A stretch of DNA of 64,000 nucleotides from Rapana venosa (GCA_028751875.1 CM054145.1:1544424-1608423); one strand, 5' to 3'. Positions 1 to 9,770 are shown, numbered from the stretch's first letter. A program made the numbers and translations. Notes: generated from the letters alone by a model not told the origin.

Positions 1-57
1 ACACACCACACGCATGCACAAAAAACACACACACACACACACACACACACAACACAC
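1..57. repeat. (CA)n microsatellite
   Basis: Mostly CA dinucleotides at the window edge. It directly precedes the tail end of the minus-strand SINE at 80-418. Confidence 0.9.
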
Positions 58-79
58 TTGACTATTCTATTCTTTTTTT

Positions 80-418
80 CTTCTTTTTTTTTATATCGGG
101 ATAATGGAATAAGCACTTATATGCTTTTTTACACTATCCCCGTGTGTATGCGGTTTTTGTCAATTCTTTTCATCCGTTCCACCGGCACACAAATGGCCTA
201 CTCTTACGAAAAGCGGAACAGGAGTTTACATGTGCGCAAGATGTTCTGGGTGCGTTCGCACACGGGACCTCGTTTAAAAGTCTCATCCGAAGGACTTTTG
301 GGGAGTGGAGTCTGCCACTGATTTAACTCCCCAGGAGAAAATATCCCCTTGAACGGGAATCGAACCCGGGTCGTCAGATTGCGAGCGCAAAGTTCTAACC
401 ACTAGGCTATCCCGTCTC
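80..418 (-). mobile_element. tRNA-derived SINE (SINE-1), near full length
   Basis: Read on the minus strand, the head carries a pol III A box, TAGCCTAGTGGTTAGAAC (plus 392-409), and a perfect B box, GGTTCGATTCC (plus 356-366), as in a tRNA gene. The body continues to a tail that ends in an A/T-rich run near 70-90. The downstream part does not fold back to complete an acceptor stem, so this is a tRNA-headed SINE and not a tRNA gene. Other copies or pieces lie at 2085-2297, 9060-9195, 13545-13671, 16066-16196, 17350-17425, 19513-19700, 47224-47516 and 47990-48305. Confidence 0.75.
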
Positions 419-420
419 CC

Positions 421-745
421 ACATGTCCCAAAATCACTAAAACAATGAAAACTTTTAAATTGAACATCCACACTCACCGGCTTTGCGCCAAATTACACCC
501 AACCAAACCAAACAAACAAAAACACCCAACTTAAATTTTAAATCCCCAATCTAAGATGAGTATAGCACAAAAAATAAACACTAAGAGTATAACAGTCAAC
601 AGAACAAGAAAAAGTGGTGAAGTGACAAAATGGAGTTTAGGTTCGGGGGTGGGGGGATCTCAGCTGTTAATTGCAAAATCTACTTTTCTTGTAGCCCGAG
701 TCAAGATTTCGCATGAATTACTGTGTGAAAAACATCCAGATACTG
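421..745. other. No gene seen
   Basis: AT-rich unique-looking sequence with short A/C runs. No coding, RNA or repeat match within the window. Confidence 0.5.
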
Positions 746-810
746 ACTGGGAGAGGCAGATCGGAGAAAGGGGAAAAAAGAAAGAGGGGAGAGAGAGGCG
801 AGAGAAGAGA

Positions 811-851
<41 letters not shown>

Positions 852-1031
852 GAGAGAAAGAGAGAGAGAGAGCGAGAAGATAAAGGAAAGGAGAGAGGAA
901 GGGGGGACGGAAGACAGATAGAGCAGACAGACACGAGAGAGGAGAGAAGAATAGGGAAGAGAAAGGGGGAGGAGACAAGACAGATAGAGACGACAGAGAG
1001 TCGGAGACAAGAGAGTGAGAGAGTAGAGAGA

Positions 1032-1078
<47 letters not shown>

Positions 1079-1638
1079 AGAAGAGAGAAGAAGGAGGAAA
1101 GAGAGAAGGAAGGAGGGGGGGGGGGGCTACTTTTTGGCGCGGGCTCCTCAGACAGACAGATAGGACAGAGAGGTCTGAGACTGAGAGAGAGGAGGAGAAT
1201 AGGGAAAGAGAAGAGGGGGGGGGGGGGGAGACAGGTCAGACAGATAGACAGACAGAGTCGGAGACGAGACAGAGACGGAGAGAGGAGAGGAGAGAGAGAG
1301 AGGAGAGGAGAGAATAGGAGAAAGACGAAGAGGGGGGGGGGGGCAGACAGCCAGATAGAGACAGACAGAGCAAGTCGGAGACAAGAGAGAGAGATAGGAG
1401 AGGGAGAGATGAGAAAGAATAGGGACACAGAGAGGGGGAGCAGACAGACAGCATACAGAGACAGTCGGAGACAGAGAGGCGTGTGAGTGGGACAGAGAAG
1501 AGACGTCAGATGGCAAAGACAGAAAGACAGAAGAGAGGCACACAGACCGATAAAAAAGAGAGACAAAAACAGACAGACAGACAGATAGACAGAGGGAAGG
1601 GAGGAGGGAGAGGGAGACGGAGAGGGAGAGAGAGAGAG

Positions 1639-1672
<34 letters not shown>

Positions 1673-1680
1673 GAGGAGAA
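746..1680. repeat. Long polypurine tract, (GA)n/(GACA)n/G-runs
   Basis: About 0.9 kb almost free of pyrimidines on the plus strand. It contains several (GA)n runs, GACA motifs and G-runs of ten or more near 1115, 1216 and 1332. Long reading frames across it on either strand, up to about 320 codons, are low-complexity Arg/Glu or Ser/Leu strings and not genes. Confidence 0.9.
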
Positions 1681-1955
1681 CATGAGAATCACAAGGATAA
1701 CAAAAGTGAGAGAAGAGTCAATAAAGACTTTTCCCCCTTTAAATGGAAGACAGACAGCTACAGTCTACACAAGCAGTAAAACAGACAAACGGACGGATAA
1801 TTATACGGAAAGCCACGCTGACAGACAGGCAAGCAGACAGGTAAACAGAAACGCCAAGAAATTGATGGAAGGGATGGGGATTAAAGACTGGCCCAGGACA
1901 GACAGGAGTGGAGAACATTTGTTGCTTCCCTACGTGCCAATAAGGCACAAAGGCA

Positions 1956-1956
1956 T

Positions 1957-2006
<50 letters not shown>
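1956..2006. repeat. (GAT)n trinucleotide microsatellite
   Basis: About 17 GAT units. It keeps all frames open as poly-Asp, poly-Met or poly-Ile, which is trivial. Confidence 0.95.
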
Positions 2007-2084
2007 GGATTAAGACTGGGGCATAAAGACAGATCATTACAAACGAGAATCATACAACAGCGCGCGCGTGACAAACGAGCAAAT

Positions 2085-2297
2085 AACCTTTTTTTTTTCC
2101 AATCACACACACACCATCTTGCCCACACGTTAAAACCCATTCCGCTTTTCGGAAGAGTAGGCTATTGTGCCGGTGGGAACGGATGACAAAATTTACAAAA
2201 CTGCATACACACGGGCACTGCATTTTTTTGTTAAAAAAGCACATGAGTGCTTATTGCATTATCCTCGAAATAAAAGAATAAATAAATAAATAAATAA
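2085..2297 (+). mobile_element. SINE-1, 3' half, with (AAAT)n tail
   Basis: Plus-strand match to the body and 3' end of the 80-418 element, including the GGAAGAGTAGGC segment, a GTGCTTATTGCATTATCC block and a TCGAAATAAAAGAATA end. It finishes in (AAAT)n. The tRNA head is absent, so this is a 5'-truncated copy. Confidence 0.7.
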
Positions 2298-2760
2298 AAC
2301 ACACAATCAGATTTCAAGTCGTCTCGGCTTAAATCGTAACCGCAATTTCAACAAAGTACTTCATATAAACATATTCCAGCGCACACAACGCCTAAAAATA
2401 ATCGGTACACGATTGGTACATGGACGTAGCAAAAACCACATTCAACAAATCATAATTCTGGGCGGAGAAGGAGAGGGGAAGGAGGGTATGGGTGCTGAGT
2501 TTGGGGGGGGGGGGGGTTGGAGGGTAGAGAAGCAGAGCCACCCAAAAGTCATAAACCATGGGGTTTGTGTTTCAGGAAGAAGGGGGGAGGGTGAAAGGGG
2601 AGAATGCTTAGAAAGACGGACTGACACAGAGAGCAATGCAAAGAAGAAAAACCAACACGGGAAAAACTGTGTCGGACGTGTCATACAGTAGTACGCTTCA
2701 CATGCTATTTTACGTGTCTGAGTTTTGTAATGATGTCCTTTGAGTCACACGATGTACGAC
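2298..2760. other. No gene seen; G-rich stretch
   Basis: Contains a G-run of about 13 near 2502-2515 and purine-rich sequence. Short frames here are not protein-like. Confidence 0.5.
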
Positions 2761-2782
2761 TCTGAGAGAGAGGAGAGAGAGA

Positions 2783-2824
<42 letters not shown>

Positions 2825-3287
2825 CAGAACAGTCAGGACAGAGAGAGGAGAGGAGAGAGAGCGAGAGAAAAAACAGACCAGACAGAAGACTGAGACAGAC
2901 AAGCAGGCAGAGACAGAAAAATGACAGAGAGAAAACCCCACACCACTCCCCCCCCCCCCCCCCCCCCCACTGAGAAGAAGAAGGATTAGGCTGACAAAGA
3001 ACATGCAAGCATAGATGGGGAAGGGTGAAGTGACAGAGATACAGAGCAGAGAGACAGGAGAGTCAGAGACAGGGCAGAGACACACAGAGGACAGAGCAGA
3101 GGAGACAGAGTCAGAGACAGGCATAGGTGAGACTGGAGGGACAGCGGAGGGACCACACACAGAGACAGAGAGGATAGAGTAGAGAGCGGAAGAGCAGCAC
3201 AAAGAGAAACTAATTGAGAAAAGAGCAAGAGAGATAGACAGAGACAGAATTATAGAAACAGAGAGAGAGACACAGAGAGGGGGAGAG

Positions 3288-3318
<31 letters not shown>

Positions 3319-3440
3319 AAGAAAGAGAGACAGACAGACAGAGACACAGAGAGATAGAGAAGAACAGACAGACTGACAGGCAGGCAGTCAGACATAGACA
3401 GACAGACAGAGGAAACACAAGGGCAGGGGGAGACAATCTG
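2761..3440. repeat. Second polypurine tract, (GA)n/(GACA)n with a C-run
   Basis: GA- and GACA-rich on the plus strand, interrupted by a run of about 18 C near 2950-2968. Long frames on both strands are low complexity. Confidence 0.9.
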
Positions 3441-3514
3441 TTCAATAGAGTAGTATTGAAATGCTTGACAGATATCATCAGAACTTAATCACTTTTCGTC
3501 ATCACCACCCCTCT

Positions 3515-3830
3515 CCCTGTTTTCATCACGCCCACGCCCACCACCACCACTACAATACCTATGGCACCTCCACTACTACCACCACCTCTGTGTTACCTCA
3601 CCCCCCCCCCCTTCCCTCTCTCTACTACCCCTCCCTCAAATATAGAGAGGGCAACAAAAGTTGGAGAAACGAAAAATGTAACCCCTCAGGCAAACTCCAC
3701 CGTTTTTAATCCCCCTCCCCTACCTTCTCTCTCTCTCTCTCTCTCTCTCTTCTCCTTTTCCCCTCTTTTTCCCCTCTCTCTCTCTCTCTCTCTCCCCTCT
3801 CACCACACACAACCACAAAAACACACCACA
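3515..3830. repeat. (CCA)n and (CT)n pyrimidine-rich tract
   Basis: CCA trinucleotides near 3538-3590, a C-run near 3600, then (CT)n at about 3727-3752 and 3777-3796. The purine-rich strand has switched relative to the two tracts before it. Confidence 0.85.
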
Positions 3831-4139
3831 CCCCCACACACCCAACGCTTTGACACTGTAACCGAATAAAATTTTTGTTTCATATTTTATGATTTTTTAA
3901 AGTTAATTTTTATCTAAGTGTGGGGCGCCACTGTGCTGTGTGTGTGCGTGCGTGGGTTGTGGCGTGCTTGCGTGTGGGTGGGTGAGTGGGGAGAGAGAGG
4001 GGGAAATTTTGTACGTATTTTTTTGTTCTTTTCTAATTGGGTATTTTTTAATTTGTTATGGGTTGTCGTAATAATGGTGTAGTTATATATTATTGATGAT
4101 ATTATTTTGTTCCTAGATAGATGGCTTGACGAAAAAAAA

Positions 4140-4217
4140 GCAAATGCATTGCTTATTCGATGTACCATCTGGAAATAAAAGTTTGACTTTGACTTCACCC
4201 CACACAAACAAAACACA

Positions 4218-4253
<36 letters not shown>

Positions 4254-4645
4254 CACACACACAACCACACACCCCAAATGCATTGCTTATTCATGTACCA
4301 TCTGGAAATAAAGTTTGACTTTGACTTCACACAAAACACACACACACAAATGCATTGCTTATTCATGTACCATCTGGAAATAAAAGTTTGACTTTGACTT
4401 CACACAACACACACACACACACACACACACAAATGCATTGCTTATTCAATGTACCATCTGGAAATAAAAGTTTGACTTTGACTTCACACACAAACACACA
4501 CACACACACACAAATGCATTGCTTATTCAATGTACCATCTGGAAATAAAAGTTTGACTTTGACTTCACACACAAACACACACACACACACACACAAATGC
4601 ATTGCTTATTCAATGTACCATCCGGAATTTTTTTTTAATTGACTT
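4140..4645 (+). repeat. Tandem array of LINE 3' tails alternating with (CA)n
   Basis: Six units begin near 4142, 4276, 4347, 4431, 4512 and 4594. Each has the core ATGCATTGCTTATTC, then GTACCATCTGGAAATAAA and TTTGACTTTGACTTCAC, followed by a (CA)n stretch of variable length. The core looks like the 3' end and polyadenylation-like tail of a non-LTR element. The last unit is diverged. Units are separated only by CA repeats of about 15-75 bp. Confidence 0.85.
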
Positions 4646-4797
4646 CACACACAAACACACACACACTACAAGCTCAGGCGCACGCACATGCCCACATAGT
4701 TCTCTCCCCCCCCCCCCCCCCCTCTCTCTCTCTCTTCTCTCTTTCATTCATACACACACCTACACACACACTCTCTCTCATATTATACACACCCACG

Positions 4798-4848
<51 letters not shown>

Positions 4849-4850
4849 CA
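4646..4850. repeat. (CA)n, C-run and (CT)n cluster
   Basis: (CA)n at 4800-4845, a C-run of about 14 near 4707-4722 and short CT runs. Confidence 0.85.
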
Positions 4851-5010
4851 AGACTGAGACACACAGAAACTAAGACAGAGTACAACTTAAAGGAGAGATA
4901 CAGGACAGAATGATAAAGGGAGCTGTGAATAATGACATACCAAAAGACAAAGCAGCCACGACCTGACACATACACATATACACATATACAGTAAAACACA
5001 GCCTACCTAC

Positions 5011-5068
5011 CTTGTGCATATGAAGGGCAGACACACACCAGCAGAATCGTCCACACCAACAACGTCAT
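5011..5068 (-). CDS. Candidate first coding exon with signal peptide
   Basis: On the minus strand an ATG at 5068-5066, with G at -3, opens MTLLVWTILLVCVCPSYAQ plus one base. It then meets GTAGGT, a good splice-donor match, at 5010-5005. The peptide has a short N-terminus, a hydrophobic core and S-Y-A before Q, which fits the -3/-1 signal peptidase rule. The frame would stop soon after the donor, so an exon boundary makes sense of it. If real, the exon is 58 nt (phase 1) and would start a secreted or membrane protein whose other exons would lie below 5.0 kb or outside the window; none could be recognised. Upstream on the same strand are CpG-richer segments at 5.4-5.76 and 6.84-7.0 kb. The main risk is chance: a short open frame with Leu/Val-rich codons. 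Confidence 0.4.
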
Positions 5069-6628
5069 GACACAAGGCACTCCTTTCTTATCATTTCTTT
5101 CTTCTCCAATCCTCATCTTCCGCCTTTTTCTTCTTATTCTTCGCTCCTTTATTCGTTTATTTTCCCCTCTTTTCTTTTCTTCAAATCTTTTGCTGCCTGT
5201 TTATTGATGAAGTAACTGTTAAATATTGTGATTGAGTAGACCGGCACTTTGCCTGATTGTCGTTGAATTTCACCTCGTTGTCTACTTCTTCCGTGCTCTG
5301 TTTTTCTTTTCTTTTTTTCTCTCTAAGCGGGGGCAGTTGAGGAGGAGGACAAGGAAGAGGAGGAGGAGGAGGAGGATGTTCAGCGAACCATGTCAGTCCC
5401 TGTCTTTCACAAGTTCACCAGCTGCATTCCATTAGCGCTGTGAAGACAACAACAACAGCAGCAGCGGCGGCTTCTTTCTTTCTGTGAGCGCCTGTAGTCT
5501 TCTGTCGGCGTTTCCAAGCCCCCCACGGCCTGCGTGTAATATGACTCCTTTGTCCCCTGGTTGAAGAATCAGGTTTAAAAAATAAACACACATGCACAGG
5601 ATACTGAGATGTCAATGTCGCGTTGGCGGGCGTCGACACGGGTCTGCTTTTAGAATGTGACACAAATTTAAATATTTAGTCTTGTTTTTTTCTCTCTGAG
5701 CTAACATACACTGGTATACGCTTACGTCACCGGCGACTCGTAAGGTTTGATTTATGAAAGTATGGGTCCAAAGTATGGCAGGGATTGTATTGAATTGTTA
5801 CAACGTGTAACGTCCGATTTGTCGTCTGGTATGACCGCAGCTGCTTAAAATCTGACAATTGGTTTGTTCATGTTCTTTTAAAGGTCTTTCTCTTTTGGAA
5901 AATAACTAATTTATATTTTCTAACAGTTGATCCCCCCTAATTGATTTCCATATTTCATTGTTTTGATGTATGTATTTTTACAATTTAACAGATTGTAAGA
6001 CTAGGCTTGGCCTAAAATTATTGTTCTTGCGTATCATGATCATTCACTCATTCATTTTCTATCTCCTCTTTACATACAGTTTTTGCAGCTTGCAAAATAT
6101 CAGTGAAACTTGATACAGATAATATTCGCCTAAATGCCTACCTTCTACAAAACGGTTACCGTTCGTGGTTTGTGCCAATTAGTTAATCACAAGACACCAA
6201 AACACCGTGAGATTTCACGGCATAAAAAGTCGTCTGCTTTTATTGAGTTCTGAACGGTAGTTTAACAATCGAGAACAACTTCAGCATCCCTCAAACTTTT
6301 TCTTGTTTGTTTGAAGTCTGAATCTCAATTTATACCAAGTTTCTCCATCAGTAATACAAGGAACTGTCACTTCACACTGGAATACTCCAAACTGAGGTAA
6401 AAATGTTATTTTAAAAAATGCCGTAATTATAACTTTTGTCTAAAATATTGACATGTCATTCTTCATTGTTTGAAAACACTTGTGTCATACCGATTTGAAT
6501 ATATTCACACAAGCACGCTGGCAAAATGACTGTCTCCCATCCACAGATTAAATCAGAAAGTCCAAACCTTTCTCCAGTCAATGATTTGATCTGAAAACTG
6601 GATGTCAAAATGATCACATTTGGAAGCG
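5069..6628. other. Largely unique region, no recognised gene; CpG-richer at 5400-5760
   Basis: Pyrimidine-rich near 5085-5200, (AGG)n at about 5338-5375 and CAA/CAG/CGG triplets at 5446-5472. CpG dinucleotides are denser at 5400-5760 than elsewhere, with a TTACGTCACC site near 5725. The rest to 6628 is AT-rich with a small hairpin, CCGTGA-GATT-TCACGG, near 6207. No convincing coding frame. Confidence 0.45.
5985..6055 (+). mobile_element. LINE-like 3' end with (ATTC)n tail
   Basis: GACTAGGCTTGGCCTAA, then TTGCGTATCATGATC and a short CATTCACTCATTC tail. The same arrangement occurs at 8995-9058, which suggests a family of 5'-truncated LINE or SINE ends. Confidence 0.45.
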
Positions 6629-6907
6629 TCAGTCCACGTTCATAATGGAGTTGAAAACCTCAGCAAAAATTGTGGAGATGTTTGCCAGTAGTAGAGTTAG
6701 GACCCAGGCGATGTTATATAAGACAATTCCAAAGCCTGGGCCATTGTTAGGCCCCTCTTCACAAAGCCAGTAAACATGGCCGTTATGTCCACAACTTCTT
6801 CCAATATTGTGTGTAGTCTGCTCCGCCTTCAGCAGACGCCTGTGTGTATTTAGCCGGGTCTTTTTGCCGGTTTCGAAAGTAGGGCTACCTGTCTCCCTCC
6901 CCTGACG
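6629..6907 (-). CDS. Candidate terminal exon or transposon-derived frame, unknown protein
   Basis: A minus-strand frame is open for 92 codons from 6907 and ends with TGA at 6631-6629. It has no usable ATG until near the end, so it would have to be an internal-to-terminal exon or a remnant. The composition looks protein-like: a basic N-terminal part (a Gly-Lys-Lys-Thr-Arg run), a Cys-Gly-His-Asn-Gly-His stretch, then a hydrophobic segment, GFGIVLYNIAWVLTLLLANI, that could span a membrane, and a short polar C-terminus. I do not recognise the family. The upstream limit coincides with the TGACGTCA palindrome, whose reverse strand supplies an in-frame TGA. It could equally be part of a 5'UTR or of an unrecognised mobile element. 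Confidence 0.25.
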   Translation of the reverse strand, partial: RQGRETGSPTFETGKKTRLNTHRRLLKAEQTTHNIGRSCGHNGHVYWLCEEGPNNGPGFGIVLYNIAWVLTLLLANISTIFAEVFNSIMNVD

Positions 6908-7000
6908 TCACGCGTCCTTTGCTGTGCGCATGCTCGGCGAGGCTAGGGTCGCGTCGTGTGTGTGACCGCCCAGCTTGCTATGAGTGTAGGTAGGTAAGCG
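6890..7000. promoter_or_regulatory. CpG-rich segment with CRE and NRF1-like sites
   Basis: A full CRE palindrome, TGACGTCA, lies at 6903-6910. A TGCGCATGC core at 6925-6933 is one mismatch from the NRF1 consensus. Several CpGs and TCGCGTCG follow. A plus-strand splice-donor match, TAG/GTAAGC, sits at 6993/6994. Paired CRE and NRF1 sites in CpG-rich DNA are typical of TATA-less animal promoters. Direction is unresolved: a plus-strand 5'UTR exon ending at 6993, or a minus-strand promoter for the exon at 5068, are both possible. A mobile-element promoter is the main alternative. Confidence 0.35.
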
Positions 7001-7065
7001 CCGCCCCCATGTTCCTTCCTCTAGATTTAACACCAACAGCAGCCGACATGGTGTATATATATGCT

Positions 7066-7495
7066 TTTAGTTGTGTAAGTTAAGGAAAGCAAGAGAATGA
7101 TTAAAATACAGTAATGATAATGTTAATCAATGGAATAGGGGGGAAAATTACACAGAAATAAAGTACATTGTTTTTGTGTGTGTTGTAATTATGAATATTA
7201 ATCAGACTGGAGTGTACGATCTAAATCTTTAATGTCGGGGCGACCGACTGTTTTCCCCTTTTCTTTGCCGTTACTCCAACCGTCCAAAATGTGACTTTGT
7301 TGTTTTTTAATATTTAGGACAATCTGAAAACATCTGCAATATATGTGTGTTTAAATCAGTATGTAATTTGTTGCTTTAAGCAAACAAAAGCAACAAGAAA
7401 CCGATATCAGAAACGACAGGCAAAAATAACTCAGTCTGGGGGTAAATATTATACAGGTTAAAGTTCGATCCACTCTAAATTGTTCCAAAGTGGTC
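7066..7495. other. No gene seen
   Basis: AT-rich unique-looking sequence followed by (AAT)n at about 7507-7526. No protein-like frame. Confidence 0.5.
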
Positions 7496-7726
7496 TGAAG
7501 AGTGCAATAATAATAATAATAATAATTTTCAAAAGATTTGGAAAACGTTGTAGGTTTTCAATACTTTCAATTCAAATTGATGTCTGTTGATGATTCTGAT
7601 ACTGAAGGCCTGTATCAATTATGGTGGTCACTCCCAACTTCTCCACATAAAAATGCTATTCTTCAGACACAAAGGGAATTGCCATAGCATTGGTTACTCC
7701 ACTGTTTCGTGAGTTTGTTGTTGTTG

Positions 7727-7815
7727 TTTCTCTCCCCCCCCCCCCCCCCACCCGCCTCCCCCCTCTCTCTCTCTCTTTCTGTGTCTCTCCTTCTGTGTAT
7801 GTGCGTGTGTGTGTT
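7727..7815. repeat. C-run, (CT)n and (TG)n cluster
   Basis: A C-run near 7734-7749, CT repeats near 7762-7778 and TG repeats near 7800-7815. Confidence 0.85.
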
Positions 7816-7819
7816 GCTG

Positions 7820-8125
7820 TAATTCTTTTAATAATATTTCATGGACAAAAAAAATAGATATATACTTTATCTTGCAAAGACAAATCAAAGCACTTGCACT
7901 CAACTCATTCTTACAAAGTCATGCAACCAATAACAATTAATAGTCCTAACAAATCCAAAATGGCCCCCACACACACACACACACACAGATTGTACACTTT
8001 GGCAGAGTGATGGGATTTCAGCTGTTGAAGACAGGGACCGTTATGAAATGAAGAGGAAAATCTTAGATTTGAAACAAATGTCTTGAGGCTGGATTTAAAA
8101 GTGTCATACCTCTATTGCATATACC
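7820..8125 (-). mobile_element. L2-like LINE, 3'UTR fragment (copy C)
   Basis: Matches the 3' end of the antisense L2-like element at 13672-15225 over about 300 bp: an ACAAATCAAAGCACTTGCA block, a (CA)n at the same relative place (7970-7987), then GCAGAGTGATGGGATTTC and TCTTGAGGCTGGATTTAAAA. Only the 3' end survives. Confidence 0.65.
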
Positions 8126-8520
8126 TGGATTGTGAAAGAGGATTTCATTGCATATTTTCGCCAAAAATATCTCTTAATTATTGCTGGTTTTTCTTTTTGT
8201 GCTTTTTGGGGTCACTATTTTATTTGTTTGTTTGTCTGTTTTTTTGTTGCACATTCACTAAATGAGGATTTGTGTACAGATTTCCCGGTTGATCTTCACA
8301 GCTGAGACAAGTGCAGGGTTTTTAAAGAGCTGGGCAGCAAGAAAAACAAACGACTGCTTTATCTACACAACTGAACAGGTCCAGGAATAGGTCTTGTTAC
8401 CGAGGTGTTCATGTCCCTGTCCCTCCTCTTCTGCTCTCCAACACAAGGATTCCGTAAGAGGTGGTTAAGCCTGACTACTATATCCTTGAAAGATTGTTTT
8501 TCTGTGTGAGTGTGTGTTGA
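8126..8520. other. No gene seen
   Basis: AT-rich, T-rich sequence without a protein-like frame or a repeat match inside the window. Confidence 0.5.
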
Positions 8521-8572
8521 GGTAGGGGTATGAGCGCACGCGCGCGCGTGTATATATGTGTGTGTAAGTGCA

Positions 8573-8607
<35 letters not shown>

Positions 8608-8855
8608 ATTCCATAGAAACTTCATTGTTGCATATTTAATTGAATCAACGGTTGATTGATTTACTTTTTTGGGGACTGAGGGCTGAATGAAAAAAGCTAC
8701 CACTGTCCATATTCTTTTCCCCCAGTAAAAATATTCATTCTCTCTCTGTCTCTGTCTGTCTCTGTCTCTCTCTTTCTCTCTCTCTCTCTCTGTCTCTCCA
8801 TATGTTTGGTTGTTGTAGTAATAATTGTTGTTCTTGTAATTGTGTGTGTGTGTGT
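8521..8855. repeat. Alternating CG/TA/TG stretch and (TC)n tracts
   Basis: Alternating purine-pyrimidine CGCGCGCGTGTATATATGTG near 8539-8560, (TC)n at about 8573-8604, and TC/TG mixtures at 8737-8800 and 8841-8855. Confidence 0.85.
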
Positions 8856-8994
8856 TTTTAGAAACAGATTGATAATACTGTATGTATGTTTATTGATATA
8901 GTTATTTCTTAAGTTGGTGTTTGGGGGTTTTTTTCGCTCCTTTTTTCTCTATCCATATCTTATTGATTGTTTTGATTAATGCATGCTTTCAAGG

Positions 8995-9058
8995 ACAGAT
9001 TTTTAGACTAAGCTCGGCTTAAGATTCTTCTTTTTGCGTATTAAAGATCATTCTCTCC
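8995..9058 (+). mobile_element. LINE-like 3' end
   Basis: GACTAAGCTCGGCTTAAG, which can form a short stem, then TTTTTGCGTATTAAAGATC. Same layout as 5985-6055. Confidence 0.4.
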
Positions 9059-9059
9059 C

Positions 9060-9195
9060 TGTCTGTCTGTTAGGGGAGTTGGTACTGATGTTATCTTCAG
9101 AGAGAAATTCTCTCGAAATGTCGTCTTTGTGGTGGCTTGAATCCCGTGCTGTCATATCGCGAGCTCAACGCTCTAACCGCTGGGGTATTCCCCCC
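9060..9195 (-). mobile_element. SINE-1, tRNA-like head only
   Basis: On the minus strand, AGCGGTTAGAGCG resembles an A box and GGGATTCAAGCC a decayed B box. A downstream ATAACATCAGTACCAACTCC segment matches the SINE at 47224-47516. The element is cut off near 9060. Confidence 0.55.
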
Positions 9196-9283
9196 ACCCA
9201 CCCCCTCCTATGCAAATTGAAAAAAAAATCATACTAAAAAAAACAGCACATGAAAACGTCAAAGAGACTATCTAAAACAATAA

Positions 9284-9344
9284 CAATCACACATACACAC
9301 ACAAGCACATACACACACAAACACACACACAAACACACACACGC

Positions 9345-9375
<31 letters not shown>
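9284..9375. repeat. (CA)n then (TA)n
   Basis: CA-rich tract at about 9290-9342, then (TA)n to about 9372. Confidence 0.9.
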
Positions 9376-9376
<1 letters not shown>

Positions 9377-9522
9377 GCACCTTCAGGGAAGCTTCTCCCT
9401 TCATAAAAGAAACTAGAACACACTCCATACAGTTCTTCCATTCATAATATGCGCTATGGTAAGTGCTTGTTGCTTTACCTCACTAAAAACATTTTTGGTT
9501 CATTCATTCATTCATTTATTCA

Positions 9523-9553
<31 letters not shown>

Positions 9554-9554
9554 A
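9523..9554. repeat. (TG)n
   Basis: About 15 TG units directly after (ATTC)n-like sequence at 9500-9520. Confidence 0.9.
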
Positions 9555-9579
9555 TATTTGAACAGAGCAATATTTTTTG

Positions 9580-9770
9580 TTGTTGTATTTTCAGACGGTC
9601 TGGGTAATCAACAACACAGCCTTTCTGAAATAAAATAAAAAAACAACAACAGCAGCTGCAACCAAAGATTGATGTCACGCTGAGAGCCAGGAGTCACACA
9701 TCATTGATAAGGCTGGAGGACAAGAATGGTTTGGTCTGAAACCAGACGTATTACTTTCCCTCAATAAAAC
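9580..9770 (-). mobile_element. LINE-B fragment
   Basis: Diverged match to 10680-10850 and 18365-18540, including GTTTGGTCTGAAACCAGAC and GCTGAGAGCCAGG segments. These derive from the RT region of LINE-B. Confidence 0.5.

Noticed and set aside
345..418. tRNA gene on the minus strand
   Set aside because: A and B boxes are present, but the 3' side does not pair into an acceptor stem and the sequence runs on into a SINE body found elsewhere.
718..1692. Open frame of 324 codons on the minus strand
   Set aside because: Reading of a polypurine/polypyrimidine tract; only Ser/Leu/Pro/Phe strings.
1956..2006. Poly-Asp protein segment
   Set aside because: Plain (GAT)n microsatellite, open in every frame.
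4140..4645. Regular repeats with spacers, CRISPR-like in outline
   Set aside because: Spacers are CA repeats, the repeat is a retroelement tail, and the sequence is eukaryotic.
5415..5663. Open frame of 82 codons with Ala and Val runs
   Set aside because: The runs come from CAG/CGG/CAA triplets; no supporting context, although the CpG-rich setting is noted.
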